A stretch of DNA of 64,000 nucleotides, taken from Tetrahymena thermophila SB210 (Eukaryota; Ciliophora; Oligohymenophorea; Hymenostomatida; Tetrahymenidae). The first letter of the stretch is position 1. The number at the start of each line of letters is the position of its first letter. Where the stretch lies: assembly GCF_000189635.1 (NCBI RefSeq), contig NW_002476013.1, forward strand, positions 496,001 to 560,000, given 5' to 3'. The position numbers and the translations under genes were made by a program. A model generated the notes under the pieces. The model was given only the letters and a program-made list of their open reading frames with translations, made no database searches and was not told the origin of the DNA. Below, in pieces: positions 47,901 to 60,919 of the stretch.

Positions 47901-50900
47901 GCCGCTGTTAGATGTAAAAGTGTACCAATCAATTTAATTCTTTAAAGTTAAATCGTATGAGCTCAACTTACTTCCATACACATATAGTCTCTACCCTTAC
48001 TAATCCTAAGCGAAATTTGTTATGTTTCCGAAGTTTGTTAATTAATAGCTTTGCGAAGTCAAATAATTTTTTAAATTCAATTATTTTATTGTGTTGAAAA
48101 CTAAAATTTAAGTGTTGTTGTAAATATTCATGCCTTGTATTTAATCAACTGAATTAATACTCAGTTACTCTAGAAGCTGGTCAGTATGTAGGTTATAAAC
48201 TAGAATAGTAAAATTAGTTGCTATAAAGTATAAATTCATTGAGGGACTTTAAATTAAATTATTAATTGTTTCACTTTTTGAAATAGAATTAACATTCAAA
48301 ACTTGCTAGTAATATTGATAATTCAAATAATTTATTCCAACGAACCCACTCTATGCTCCGTATAAGCTGTTGACTTCGATTTAATTAGGTATTTTAACTT
48401 AGTATAGAAAACTTTCTGTAGGTGTATACTTCAAAAGCGCCAAATAGTTAATATTTAGATTGATATAGTAAAACACTCTAAAAATTTTGAATGTATAGCT
48501 TAGTGGAACAACTGCAGTAATAGTCACATATTAATCTCTCTAGTTACTACCAAAGCTAATATCTAAAATCTACAATAGTAATACGTAAGAGGAAATTTAG
48601 GTAATTGATCCAGTTGCAGTATTAAAATAAAAAAGGATATATGGATTCGGATTGCTTTAATTATTTGAAATACCTATAAAAATTATGCAACTTGGATTAC
48701 TAGGTATGGAATACATTGATTAAATTGCATTTAGATAACTAATTGGTGTTTAAGAAATTATATTGAGACTAGAATTTAAAATAGTTAAATTATTATTTGA
48801 GTCATATATGACTATATTAAAATCATTTGAGAGAAACTAAGTAAAAAAATAATTTATATTATTAGATGATTGATAACTTGAATCTTAGAGTATTTAATTA
48901 CTTTATAAACTCCATATCTAGATCTAGTTATTCCATTAAACTATGATTGATCCACTGTTTAATAGTTGTATGGATACAATTTAACTGTAGAGAGTTAATT
49001 GGCAGTTTTAGACAATTTATTTGAAATTTATGTCGTAAACTGAAATACATCCATCTTATAGTATTAAAAAATTTGTTTAACTAACTGAGACGAGTTAGTT
49101 CTAAGAAGTCTTTGCTTAGAAAGTTACTGTTTGAACTTGATTGTACGCATCTACTATTGAAATCTAAGAACTAAAAACAGTGAGCGAGTATCTATTAAAA
49201 AGAGCTGTAGACACTAAGCATGCTTAATTTGATATTTAGAATGTAAAGAAAATTTAGGGCTCAAAGCGATTTATGTAATTCCAAAATTTTAGCTATCCAT
49301 CTTGTGAGCAAGAACTAAATACGCTTAGAGAAGAAAAGTAAGCTATTTAATTAACTTGGTAGGCATTGAAAGGACTAATTAGAGAATACGGCTGAAGCAT
49401 AAAAAGATTTTATTAGAGCGATGCTTATGCAGTAGAAAATGAATATGTTTAAAAATCTGCATTGTACAAAAATACTATCTAGCTATTTAAGCTTGAAAAA
49501 CTAGAAATTTTAGATGGGGCACTTATTTTACTATCAATAGGCGTTTATTAAGAAATCTGTAATTAATTATTAATATACCCCAACTAAAATGAAAACAGTT
49601 AAGTATTGTTTAATAACACCAAAATTTACTATTAATTATCTAAGAAAAGGAAATCATTAATCATAGGAGACGTAATTATCTGGCCTAAAATAAATTAAAT
49701 AGGCATGATTTATTATAGTGTAAAAGTAGAGCAGTAAATTATTTAAAAATTAATTTAAGTTACTGCTACTATTAATTACCCCGACTATTATTGGCCATTT
49801 AATAATTTTAATCTCTGGGGTTTCTACGTTAAATTTAAAGAAGAGGAACTTGATTATTATGTCGAAAACTGATAAATAAATGAACTTTGAGAAAAAATCA
49901 AGTAAAATATATTTTACTGAGTAATAGATTGCTGAAAATCAACTACCTACCCGAGCGCAGAATAGTTGACATGGTCATTTGTTTGTATCAGAATTTGAAG
50001 AGTAAGCTGTTATTGACTCTCGTTAAATGATAGTTAGTATAAGGTTAATATTCCAGAATGTGAATTAATTTATATGCAAAATTAATCAAAAAAGAATTGT
50101 GTTGTTTGGTTAATAGAGCTAATAGTTAAGAATTATTGATTAACTACTGCAATTACTTAAGAATTATTTAATTGAGCTACAAAAGTCAAATAAATTATAG
50201 AATTGTCCTCATTAAATGTTATAGCACTTAAATACTAATTTTGGATGTTAAGCAAAACACTGTTGACGGTTACTTAGCCTTGCTGAATCTATGAAACAAG
50301 CTATAAATAGTTGGAGTTAATCTGCCAATGGAGTATACTCCCATTTTACATTAGCAAGTAGAACTCTCCCAAAAAATAATAAATTGATGAATAACCCTTT
50401 GGGAAGCTAATTTAGGCTTAGAAGCTGCCATCTTAGGAGCTTACAATATTCAAAAATCCAAGATATATTGATATGTAGTAATCCCCTTTATAGTTGACTA
50501 TTTTCTAGATTGGTTATCCATTGCTGTAAGATTAATTTGTAGAATATGTTTGTGAGCACTAATTCAAAGGACTACAAATATTCTGCTAAAAGTTGGTATA
50601 GTAAGATTCAGAGCAAATAGAAACGCAGCTCCCTGAAGATGAATAGTCTCTCTGCACAAGAGGTTGGTAGAAAAGGTTAGATTAACAGCTTTAGTATATG
50701 CATATATTTGCTTTTTAATAGTAGTTAAAACCATTATTGCACTATTAGCAGCTAGAAGTGAGTGTAAGAGAGTCAGTGATGCAGTTTTAGCATCCATAAC
50801 CACAAGCAGACTGAGATTAAGCCAAAACTTAGTAAATTCCAACAAAGACAATAATAGCTAATTGGTTACTCAAAAATTAGCTAAAAGTACTTCTATTTAA

Positions 50901-50903
50901 CAT
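41910..50903 (-). CDS. Giant secreted/polytopic membrane protein, 2,997 aa (copy 1)
   Basis: One 8,994-bp frame from ATG 50903 to TGA 41910-41912, apparently without introns. After a signal peptide (LAIIVFVGIYQVLAQSQS) comes a Cys-rich stretch (CGYGCQNC, SCQQC). Then follow about 2,000 residues of beta-rich sequence with runs of short alternating strands and GGA turns (CQFLKNTALSSGGALFL near 44.8 kb), typical of right-handed beta-helix or polymorphic outer-membrane-protein-like repeats. Before the membrane part is an EGF-like Cys block (GCSLGHFGPLCEECDN, NCQECQDN). The C-terminal part, about residues 2370-2750, has seven or more helices, with the motif NYYAEYKESYYYWEFIKIYLK (split over two helices) shared with copy 2. 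A Gln/Ser/Glu-rich cytoplasmic tail of about 250 residues follows. Very large proteins of this design are common in Tetrahymena; their function is unknown, and adhesion or sensing at the surface is inference. Confidence 0.85.
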
Positions 50904-52722
50904 TTTTTATTTTTGTTTTCTGAATAATATTTTTGTGAATTTTTTTTTTAATAATTTTTTTTGTTTTTCAAGTCTTATTTTTGAATGAAACATAAATCTG
51001 TATAATATAAATAAAATAAAGAAGTTTGTTCAATTTGAGAAGAAAAAATTATTAAAGAATATATATTTATAATTAAATTAAAAGAAAATGGAGATGTTTT
51101 ACTAAATTTTATTAAATAAATACACTAAATTATCATCCAAAATTTTTTATACCATCCTTTCTTAAATAAGTAAAAAAAAGAATAAGGATAATTTATTTAA
51201 AATTTTATTTTTTTGTATATGAATCAATTTTCCTTTATGCAATCTAATTTCTTGCAAATGATAAAATAAAATTTAAATTAACGATAATTAATTTTTATTT
51301 TATATTTAATAATTTTTTGTAGCTAATTTTAGCTCACTCTAATAATTATTTTTTTTAAAAATAGATTTTCAGTTCTAGAAAATAGCAAAATATTTTAATT
51401 TAATACTGAGTTGATTTAATAAAAGTTAAAAAGGAGAAGTATATTTCATCAGATTTTATTACATGAATGAATAACTTGATTTTAAAGTGAAATTTGCATT
51501 TAAAATGAATTGAAGTATTAATTTTATCTAATGGCTCATACTTTAAAAATCTAGAAAATACTAAATTTAAAAACAAATATTTCTTAAGATTATTAAATTT
51601 AGTAAGTATAAAATAAAAAATCAATAAAATTAATACTTATAAAATATTTTACATTAATAACTAAATATTTTAGAATATTTTAAAATAAAAGATAGATTAA
51701 TTTTTCTAAATGTATAAAATATTAATAACTTAAATTTTCTAAATAAAATAAACTATTCTAAACTAAATATGATTTAAAAATGTTCACAGCAAATAATAAG
51801 AATGCTTAGTACTATAAATATTTACTTTAGTATGATCTATTTTATTAAATATAAAGTATTTTCCATCTTTTTTATCAAAATAATAATTTTTTGAAGGAAT
51901 TTTATTAAATTTTTTTCTATGATAAAGGGAGGAGGGATGATAATTTATTTTTCAAAAATTTTTGCAAAAGATATGGTACTCGATTGATTTTAATGGTTCT
52001 ATGGATATTTTAAATGACCTCCCTACTTAACTCTATTATTTTTATTTAAATTATTGCAATAATAAATAAGAAATATAAAAAATACTTTAAAAAAGTAATT
52101 ATATAATATTTTTTTATCTTTTTATTATGATCTAATTTTATGATAGAATAATTGTTAAATAATATTTATCTCAATTAAATTTTGAAAGTAGATTTTTGAT
52201 TTAAAGCATAAAAAACTCTGAAATATTACTGATAGAATGAGTTATTAAATAATTTTTATTTAAATACATTTTTTATTTAATTTTAAAAAATAAATTTCTT
52301 ACATCAAAATTTCATTTTATAGTCATAAATAAAAATTAAATTGAATTTTACTTTAATTTCTCAAATGTTTAATTTTTTTATGATAAGTTATAAGATTGAT
52401 GTTTTTTTGTTTGTTATTACTTGTGTATTTTTATTTGATTAAAAATAGCTATCTGTACAAAACGCATACAACTAAAAATATTGGTATGGTATCTATCTAT
52501 TTTTTAATTAAGATTTGATACTTTTGAATTAATTATTTTTTATTCAATACACAAATATAAAAATATGCAGACTTTTAGTAAGAGAAAATTTTTTGTAGTA
52601 GAATATTTTATTTTAATTAGTAGATTTAAATTAGAAATATTTATTGTATGTAGATTTATTTTGAGATATTTTTTATTTATTTAGTAAACTATTTATTTAG
52701 ATTAGTACTTTATCAGCTAAAT
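50904..52722. other. Intergenic, very AT-rich
   Basis: A 1.8-kb spacer upstream of copy 1 of the giant gene. There is a short purine run GGGAGGAGGG at about 51929-51938; nothing else was recognised. Confidence 0.5.
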
Positions 52723-53985
52723 TCAAATGGGAAACGCTTGTATTTTTTCATTGAAAATCACACTCTTTTTGGGTGTTTAAAGAAAATTTTTATTTGATCT
52801 ATCTTTTAATATACTTTTTGTAATAATTTATTGTTTGATTTACTCAGGTAAAGGTATGTTTCCCATAGAGGAAGCAATAAACCTTCTTGAGCTTCTCTTA
52901 GAGCTCTAAACCCTAGTTCCGCTCTCATTACTTTCTTGATTAATAGCTTTTTATTATTAATTTAAACTTGATGGCATGTTGATATGTTGAAGACTACTAT
53001 AACGTGGAATATTTAAGTTTATGTTTTGCCTATTATTGATTTCGATAGGAGAATTACTGCTATTATCAAAGCTGGTAAGAGAGCTATTCCTATAGTGAAA
53101 TTAGTTGGCTGACTGATTAGTAGTATTATTATATGTTTCTAAATTAGAAAGACGTTTATAAGTCAGATAAGATGATTGTTTAGAATCAGCCAGTTCTTTT
53201 TATTATTAATCAGCATATTAATTAGAAAAATTAAACGATTACTGGCAGCTATTTTTAAATTAATTAGACTCCTCTCTGGTTTTTAAACTCTAGCCCAATT
53301 ATTTTTTATCTTCAAACAAATCGATTGATACTTTCTTAACTAAGCGACGATTGCTGCTATTTTATGATAAAATTTGTTCATTGTCATCTTTAGATTTGTT
53401 TTAAAAATGTTAACTTTCTAAAATTCTTGGAAGTTGTATGTTTTAAGCTGAAGCTGACCAATTTCCTATTGAAGATACTCCTTATTATAAGTTTTGATTC
53501 TCTTCTTTATTAGGGTTATTGGAAGAATCTAGAGTAGAATATGAGCCTATATCACCTAAATCTTAAAATGAGCGTTTACCTTATACGCAACGACGCTAAG
53601 AAACAATCATCTTAGGAGCTTAACTGCTTATTTGTTAGCTTCCATTAAAGAACTTTTCTTCTTAATTAATATTAGAAGAGTGTCTATTTTTTATTATATC
53701 TTCAACCGAAATATCTTTTTTACCAACTAACCAATCAATCAGAGCTTCTTTTGATGCAATATTATCGCTTTTTTTAGAACCATTAGTGTAGTTATCGTAA
53801 GTAGTAAGCTTTTTGTGATTAATTTTTCTATCTAATTAAGGTAATACAAGCTAAAAATTATTATTGCGAATTTTCTGAGAAGGAATTTAATCAATAGATT
53901 AATTATAATTTTATTTTTAAATAGAGTTTATGGTTGTCCTGTTACCAGAGTTAGGAAAATAGAATGAGAGATTAAAAGTAGACAT
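52723..53985 (-). CDS. Candidate PP1-regulatory protein with C-terminal SILK and RVxF motifs (copy b)
   Basis: A single-exon 420-aa protein from ATG 53985 to TGA 52723-52725. It is mostly Ser/Asn/Gln-rich disorder with short ordered-looking islands (KEALIDWLVGKKDISVEDII; QAPKMIVSQRRCVQGKRSF). The C-terminus has SILK at 391-394, the spacer DRSNKNFLQTPKK, and KSVIF at 407-411, then NEKIQAFPI. It is the same paired PP1-docking layout as copy a, and the spacers align (ILKNSTENYIQSP with ILKDRSNKNFLQTP), so the two are related by duplication. Outside the tail they have diverged strongly. Serines and threonines around the RVxF-like core could tune PP1 binding by phosphorylation. It lies 1.26 kb downstream of giant-protein copy 2. 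Confidence 0.8.
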
Positions 53986-55241
53986 AAGTAAATAAATTTT
54001 AAAATCTAAATTGTTTTATTGTTAGTAAAGTTATTTCTACTCTTTTTTTGAGAAATTATTAATTTTTTTTTATTATTTAATTATACAAACTAAAAATTTT
54101 GGGATATATATTACCAAATTAAAGAAGATTTTAAATAATTTAAGGAACATTTAGTTTAATAGAAATAGAAAGTGCATACAGCATATAAAATTTACCTATT
54201 CCAAAATTTGAATTATTTTATAAATTTAATCAGTATTTAGACTTTTCTATCAGTAATTAAATAATCTTCATAAAATTAAGAGGTAACCTTATTTTTTAGA
54301 TTTATTCAAAATTGTATCTTAATCTCTGAAAATACAATAGATTTATTGTTTGAATAATTTTTTTTATTGTTCAAAATTCTCTTGATGATTTTTACATTTT
54401 CTAATTGTTCTAATCTCACCTGACCTTTTATTTTATGGAAAGGAATTTAACTTTTTTCATTCTATTCTTCCGCTGAAATTAATTAATTTAATTACATCAT
54501 TTTTTTAGTTTAATTACAAATCAAAAAATAGATAAATTAAACATTAATCTTACTTTGATTTTTTAAAGCAATTAATTTATCATAGTTAACAAAAAGAAAT
54601 AATATTTTCTCCTTCTTTGAAAAGTATTAAAATCAATATGTTTTAGGAGTAACCAACTTTAAATATAAAGATTAGACAAATACTAAAAATTTTATTAAAA
54701 AAATTAAAAACAGAACAAATAAATTATATATAAATAAAAAAGATAATAAGTATTACTCCATAATATTGAAAGGAAAAATATTATAATAGAAAGATTAACA
54801 ATAATAATATATAAATTATCTATAATAATCTAATGATGAAATTAAAATAAATAAGATATTTTCACCTGAAAAATTTTTTATCATTGATATCATGATTTAA
54901 AATATACATAAACTTCAAATTAAAATTATAAATAACTGTAATTTTATCTTAAAACCTTAGATTTAATTTTCCTTTTAAAAATGAAAAAAATTTTATAAAT
55001 GAAATTATTTAAAATATATCTTTTCAAAATAATTAGGTCTAGTAATTAATCTATTAAAGTATATTTAAAATTTTTAAAATACTAACATTTTTTAATTTAA
55101 TATTCCTTAGTTATTTGTAATAATAACATACTAATAATTTAAATTATCAAATTCCAAAAATACTAAATTATATTATATATTTTATGTTTTTTATAAATTT
55201 TATGTATTTAAAAACGATTTATCAATAAACAGATATAAATT
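53986..55241. other. Intergenic, AT-rich
   Basis: Spacer between giant-protein copy 2 and PP1-docking copy b; nothing recognisable. Confidence 0.5.
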
Positions 55242-58200
55242 TCAATTGACATAGAAGTCTAAACTAGAATTATCCATTTAATTTTTAAAATGCATGCAGT
55301 TATCTTTTTTTTTTAAGTCAAAAGAATCATCGATCATGCTTGCTTAATCTATTAACTTTTTCTTGTTAAATGTTCCGTTGTTAGAAACGAGCAGTGGGTA
55401 ATGTGAATAATCTATGGCTGAGTCTTTAGAGATTTTATAAACTAATTTTCTGAATGCTTAAAGGTTTTTTATTTTTCTTAAAGTGTATTTTTTATATTCA
55501 AATATTTTTAAGTACTTTACTATGAATTGATAGCAGCAGTTATTTTGTATCTTATAAAGATGAGGAAGTAATAATGATCCTCCTATTTAAAAAATCATAT
55601 ATATAGTATAAACTATGCAAAGTATATTAGCCAATATTATTATTATTGATGAAAATACTTCATAGAACATATATTTTTATTGATTAAATTAAATCTCTTA
55701 TTATTCTTGTGAATAGTTGATCATTTGTGATATTAATAACAGACAACCTAATATAACAGATTTGAATTCCATATTATTCAATTTTTTAGACACATATGGC
55801 TTTTTGTGTTGCAGTAACATTAAGTAAATTATTAAGATGCTAAGCGAAACAAATCCCATCAAAAGAGCTGAAGAAAGAAAGCTGTAAATACTTATAATAA
55901 GAATAAATTTAATGAGCAGTCTTATGAATTCCCAATAATAGAAATTATCTTTATAGTCTATATATAGAAATCCTAATAGGAAACGATACTTAATTTTATC
56001 TAGATTATTTCTATTTTTGTAAAGGATAAAAAACATAATGCCAGGAATAACTACTGAGTATATAAAAAAGAATGGTAGTATGTATGAAAATAGAAACTTA
56101 TTTCGAGAAGGATCATGGCACTGGATATTAAAATCTAAAATAGAATATGATTATCCATCATTTAAAGTGAGGCAAAACATTCCTGACATCAAAATATCAA
56201 TTACTGGCATACAAAAAAGCGTTAGAAAGCCATATGAAACCATCAAAGAGGCTGAATATTAAAATTGCTTTAAGCTCTTTTTGTAGTATAATGCTTTCAC
56301 AATACTAGGAATTAGAGATATTAATAGTATGATAAAAGGAAAAATAGTTATGATTATTATTTTTGGTTCAATGATTGAATCAATATTAAATTCTTCAACT
56401 AGAAAGCAATCAAATGAAAATGGAGTGTTGACAACTGGATTAAATAGTCCTTATTAGAAACTCATAATATTCTTCCAATAAACAGAACTCTAAAAATAAG
56501 AAGATATATTAATTATTTAAAAAAAGAACGATAAAACCCTTATAAAAGAGCTGCTCTAACCAAGTCTATAATAAGATCTACCAAGATAAATAATTTTAAG
56601 CTCAGAAAGATACTTTTTGAATATATAGTTTGTTTACTATCTAAAATTATTAGCAAAAATAATTAAAATAGCAATAAAAATAGCAATTAGCAGAGCTATT
56701 ATTTTTAAAATATTATATTTTATCTAGCTGCATTATGTGCACGAATAATGATTAGTCCTATAAAAAGATCCGCTTCCTCTCTAATTATACAAGTCACAAT
56801 CTAAGCACTCTACGGCAACATGTCCTTCTTAGCAAACATCATTTCCTTTTTTTTGTTTTTTTATATCAAGAATTTAATTGTAAATAAATATCAAAAAAAA
56901 AAATTATAATAATAAATAAAATTATAAATTTATCATTTTAATGTAAAATAGAAAATATTCACTTAAAAATATTCCAGCAATATCAACAAGAGCTTTAAAA
57001 ATTTAATTACTATTGATTTTTTTCAATATTTTTTGAATTTAAAATTAGTTAAAAAAATAAATTCTTTTATCTTTATAAAAATTAATTTTATTTTTTGAAT
57101 TTATGATTAATTTACCATATTGGTCTCCTCCAATGCAGTTAGATTATTGTATTGAGCAAGCCTAAACCTAATTAGAGTCTACTACCATGCTCTCTCTCCA
57201 GAATCCTTGTTTTAGATAAGAATAATTTGCATAACATTAAGAAAAATAATCGTTTGAACAAGGCTTGCATTTTGTTGAGGTTGTAGGATTTTCTTCAAGC
57301 GAAATTGAATCTACACAATAAGAACAAAAGAGAGAGTACCTATATTATTACTAGATCATACCTATTTTACACTATGAAGTTATGTTGGTCTTTATGCTTA
57401 TTTGAAATTAGCTTTAGATGTTTGTTAAATTTATAAACTAAAAATTAAGATCAAATATATCATCAGTCTATGCTGCTTGTACATTGAATCCAAAATATAA
57501 TTTGTTAGAAATATCATCTGCTATTCCAAAATTTGATATACTATCTTATTATTAATTTGCATCCTATTCTATTGTTCCATAAATTTGTTAAGAAAGGTCA
57601 TTGCTCTTTGTATTTATCTCTAAATCGCTTAAATTCTCTATTAATTAATTATCTACTTTAATAGCTATCTCCATTACATATGTAAGACCATTTATTAGTT
57701 GATTTGTTTTAACTTATAAATTTTCTTGCTGCTGGAAATCATAGAATACCTTTTGCATTTCAGTTCCTAATTGTGGATTATACTCATATATATTTATGCA
57801 TTTCACACTGTTAACATCATTCATAGAATTTTGACCATATAGCAATGCTTTGTTATCCTTAAAATCTATTTAATTGTAAGTATTTTCATTGAAATTAGTC
57901 AAATAAAAACCTCCTCCAAGTTAAGATTGGCAAGAATATATCTTTACATCTGTTACCTGACTAACAGAACCTCCAAATATAGCACCCGCTGTTAAGAAAC
58001 TAGTACAATTATATAGAAAAACACTGTTTAAACTAAACGTGCTGGGTTATTGACAAATATTAGATGATTCTTGTTGGCCTAAAAAGAAAGCTCCACCATT
58101 TTTATTTGCCCTAAAATTCTTTATCTCTACATTGTTAAGATTTATATAGTTATTCTACAAATATGCTAAGCCTCCATCTCCTGAAATCTAAAAATTATTT

Positions 58201-59859
58201 GCTTTTATGTTTGATAATTAAATAGACCCACATATTATGTCAGAGTATAAGATTCCACCCTGCTTGACTATAGCCACAGAATTAACTTTTTAATCATTTT
58301 CAAAATTAAGAGTTTCAATAATTGTATTATCAACATTAATAAGAGAGATAAAACCTCCAAATTAAACTCTTATTTAAGAGGAAGAAATACTCAAATTTAT
58401 GAATAAATTTTAAATAGAAACAGAGGCAGTATTTTTTATATTAAATAAAGAACCTGAAAAAGCTTGAATGCTTTTATTAACTATAAAATTAGTATTATTT
58501 GAGGAGAAATATTTGTAATTTTCTAAATAAAATAAACCTCCATCATTATATTGAAACTCCATATTTTTAATTTATAAAGAGTTAATATATAACTGCCCCA
58601 AGCTATAAGACTGTATAAATTTAAATAAAATAGATTTTATCTAATTTTTATCTGTATTTAACTTACTAATAGTAATACTATTCAAATTCACTTTACTTAA
58701 ATCATTAACTTTTAAAATACTACAAAGTTAAAGACTTGAGTTTTAAACTTCTATTTAATCAATTATAAGAGTAAATAAGAATTAAAAAGACTTGTTAAGA
58801 GAATCATCTACCTAAATAATTGTGTTTTAATCTAAATAATTTTATATAAAATATTATTATTTAAAATATATTAGAAAAAATTATGACAAATATAAATTAA
58901 TTTTTACAATTTTCACTTTTTATGGAAGCTTGCACTATTTTTAAAACCTTTATTTCCAGATTTTAGTCAAAATTAGGAGTGTTTTTTCTTGTAAAAGCTA
59001 ATAGACTTTGCTGATTACCTCCGTTATAGCTGTTTACATTGATATTAGAAATTTGTAAATTTTAAAAGTCTTAAAATTAAATTTAGCTAAATGTATTAGT
59101 GTTTTTTAGGTATAAGTCTTAGCTTTAAATATTAATGTTATCAACCTAAATTACAGGAGCAGATATTAAAATAAATTGGCTTTTTTCTTTTAAAATAGCT
59201 TGATAAAAATTTAAATTAATTTCTTTTATAATGGCATTCGAAAAAGGCTAAATTACAAAATTAAAATAGTAAGGATTTATTTATTAAATATTCAAAGAAT
59301 TAATCTAAATAGTTTGTATTTCTTTAGATTATAATATTAATTAATAAGATTAAACAGAAAAATTGTCTTATTCTATTTTGATATCTAAATTTCCAAAAAG
59401 TAGTTTTTTAATTCCATAAAATCCTAATATATCTGTAGGCTCAGTACTCTTTTTTTATTATTAACCATCATACTTAATGATGAAATTATTGACTATCAAT
59501 TCTTCAGCAAATTTTATCTGTATTATTGAGTTGTTGCAGTATACATTATCAAGTAAGATTTGATTAAAGCTAAGAGAAATCGTATTCATAAAGACTATAC
59601 TATTTTAAAGAGAATTATTTTATAAAATTAAATTTAAGTTCTAAGCCGATTAGCTACGCATATCAACTACAATTTATAAATCAGGGTCACAATACACGGT
59701 TAAATTTTATACTTTAAGTTAATTAACTACATTTTAATCACAATTTCCTTCCTAAAGTTAATTACTTTCTAACAGCTAGCCATATTATAAAGTGTATTGA
59801 ACTAGAAAATTGAATATTAAGTTTATCCCAAAAAGTTTGGATAATCTTTTTTTTAACAT
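55242..59859 (-). CDS. Large secreted/polytopic membrane protein, 1,423 aa (copy 2)
   Basis: Three exons (59859-58908, 58831-57116, 56845-55242) join in phase across introns 58832-58907 and 56846-57115. The signal peptide is LFGINLIFNFLVQYTLQ. Residues about 40-790 are beta-helix-like, with alternating strands and GG turns (FQYNDGGLFYLENY, ISGDGGLAYLQNN, NKNGGAFFLGQQ, LTAGAIFGGSV, QLGGGFYLTNF). A Cys-rich juxtamembrane block follows (FCSYCVD, KCKPCSND, ECLDCDLYN, SCTQCSQ). The C-terminus has about eight membrane helices, including ILKIIALLIAIFIAILIIF and KIIIITIFPFIILLISLIP. The motif YIDYKDNFYYWEFIRLLIK is clearly related to copy 1. A tail of about 130 residues ends FYVN. It is half the size of copy 1: the ectodomain is shorter and the membrane part is conserved. 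It is probably a surface receptor or adhesin of unknown ligand. Confidence 0.85.
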
Positions 59860-60919
59860 CTCTTTTGGATCTCAAAAATTAATTTACATTCAAAATTGTT
59901 TATAATTTAATTTATTTGCAAGGTATATTTAGAAAAACATCAGAAGTCAGTCCCTGATATGTTTCTGTTGACTTAATAATTTAATTGTTAAATCAGGTAA
60001 CAAATAAAATAAAAATTCTTTTATATACAATTTTCTAAAATTCTTATTTTAATAAATATAAGAATTAAGCTAGTATATCTTCAAATTAGTATCTCCATAT
60101 TCATTTTGGCTCTATTTTTATTTAGCAATTTTTAAAATATTTTTCCATCAGTAACACTTTCTTTGTTTTGAATTATTTTTACAAGATTAAATAAGAAATT
60201 GCCTATTAATTATTTAATTATGAAATATTTTGTTTTTTCTATGAAATAAATATCAATAAAGTTAGAAACCAAATAAAATTTGTTTACTTTTATCAAATCA
60301 TTTTTTTAATATTTTGTGACAATTAAATAAAATAATTGATCATAAAAATATTTAAGAATATCTTCAGATAATTTTAAAAAAGAGAATTAGAGGAAATTAA
60401 ATTATACATTATTAATTAATTTAAAAGAACGAGAAAAGTAAAATTTTATAAAAAATTGTATTTTATTTTTTTCATTCATTTCATTTTTAAAAGAACGTTT
60501 ATAGTTAATTTATTTGGAATAAAATAATTTTCAAGCTTTACAAAAATAATTATTTATTTATTATTTTTTTTTTTCTAATTAATTGCTTTTGAAAATAAAA
60601 AATGTAATAAAATAAACTTAAAATAAAATTTTTCTTTTTAAAAAAGTTAATAAGTTTTTGGTTTTGATATTTTTTTTATTAAAATAAATTTATTTTACTT
60701 GTTTGTTAAATTATAAAAATACTTGTTTTTTTTTTCATTAGAAGAAACTTATATAAAGAAATTTAATTTATTTTTATTTATGTTTATATTCTTAAAATAA
60801 AACAAACAAGAGTTTATTTACCTTTAAAATAATAATTAATTTCACAACAATTTATTTGAATTACAAGAATATTTATTAGTAGTTACTATCATTAATAGTT
60901 GTTAGCATAGTTTAATAAA
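59860..60919. promoter_or_regulatory. Divergent intergenic interval
   Basis: 1.06 kb between the giant-protein gene on the minus strand and the pseudokinase gene on the plus strand. It is long AT-rich DNA with poly-T tracts and must hold both promoters. No specific site was recognised. Confidence 0.4.

Noticed and set aside
50564-50861. Long standard-code frames on both strands at the 5' end of the giant gene
   Set aside because: They are shadows: the true minus-strand frame starts at 50903 with a signal peptide and the Cys-rich CGYGCQNC block.
56038-56262. Plus-strand frame opposite the second giant gene
   Set aside because: Antisense to the continuous, hydrophobic minus-strand coding frame that contains the membrane helices.
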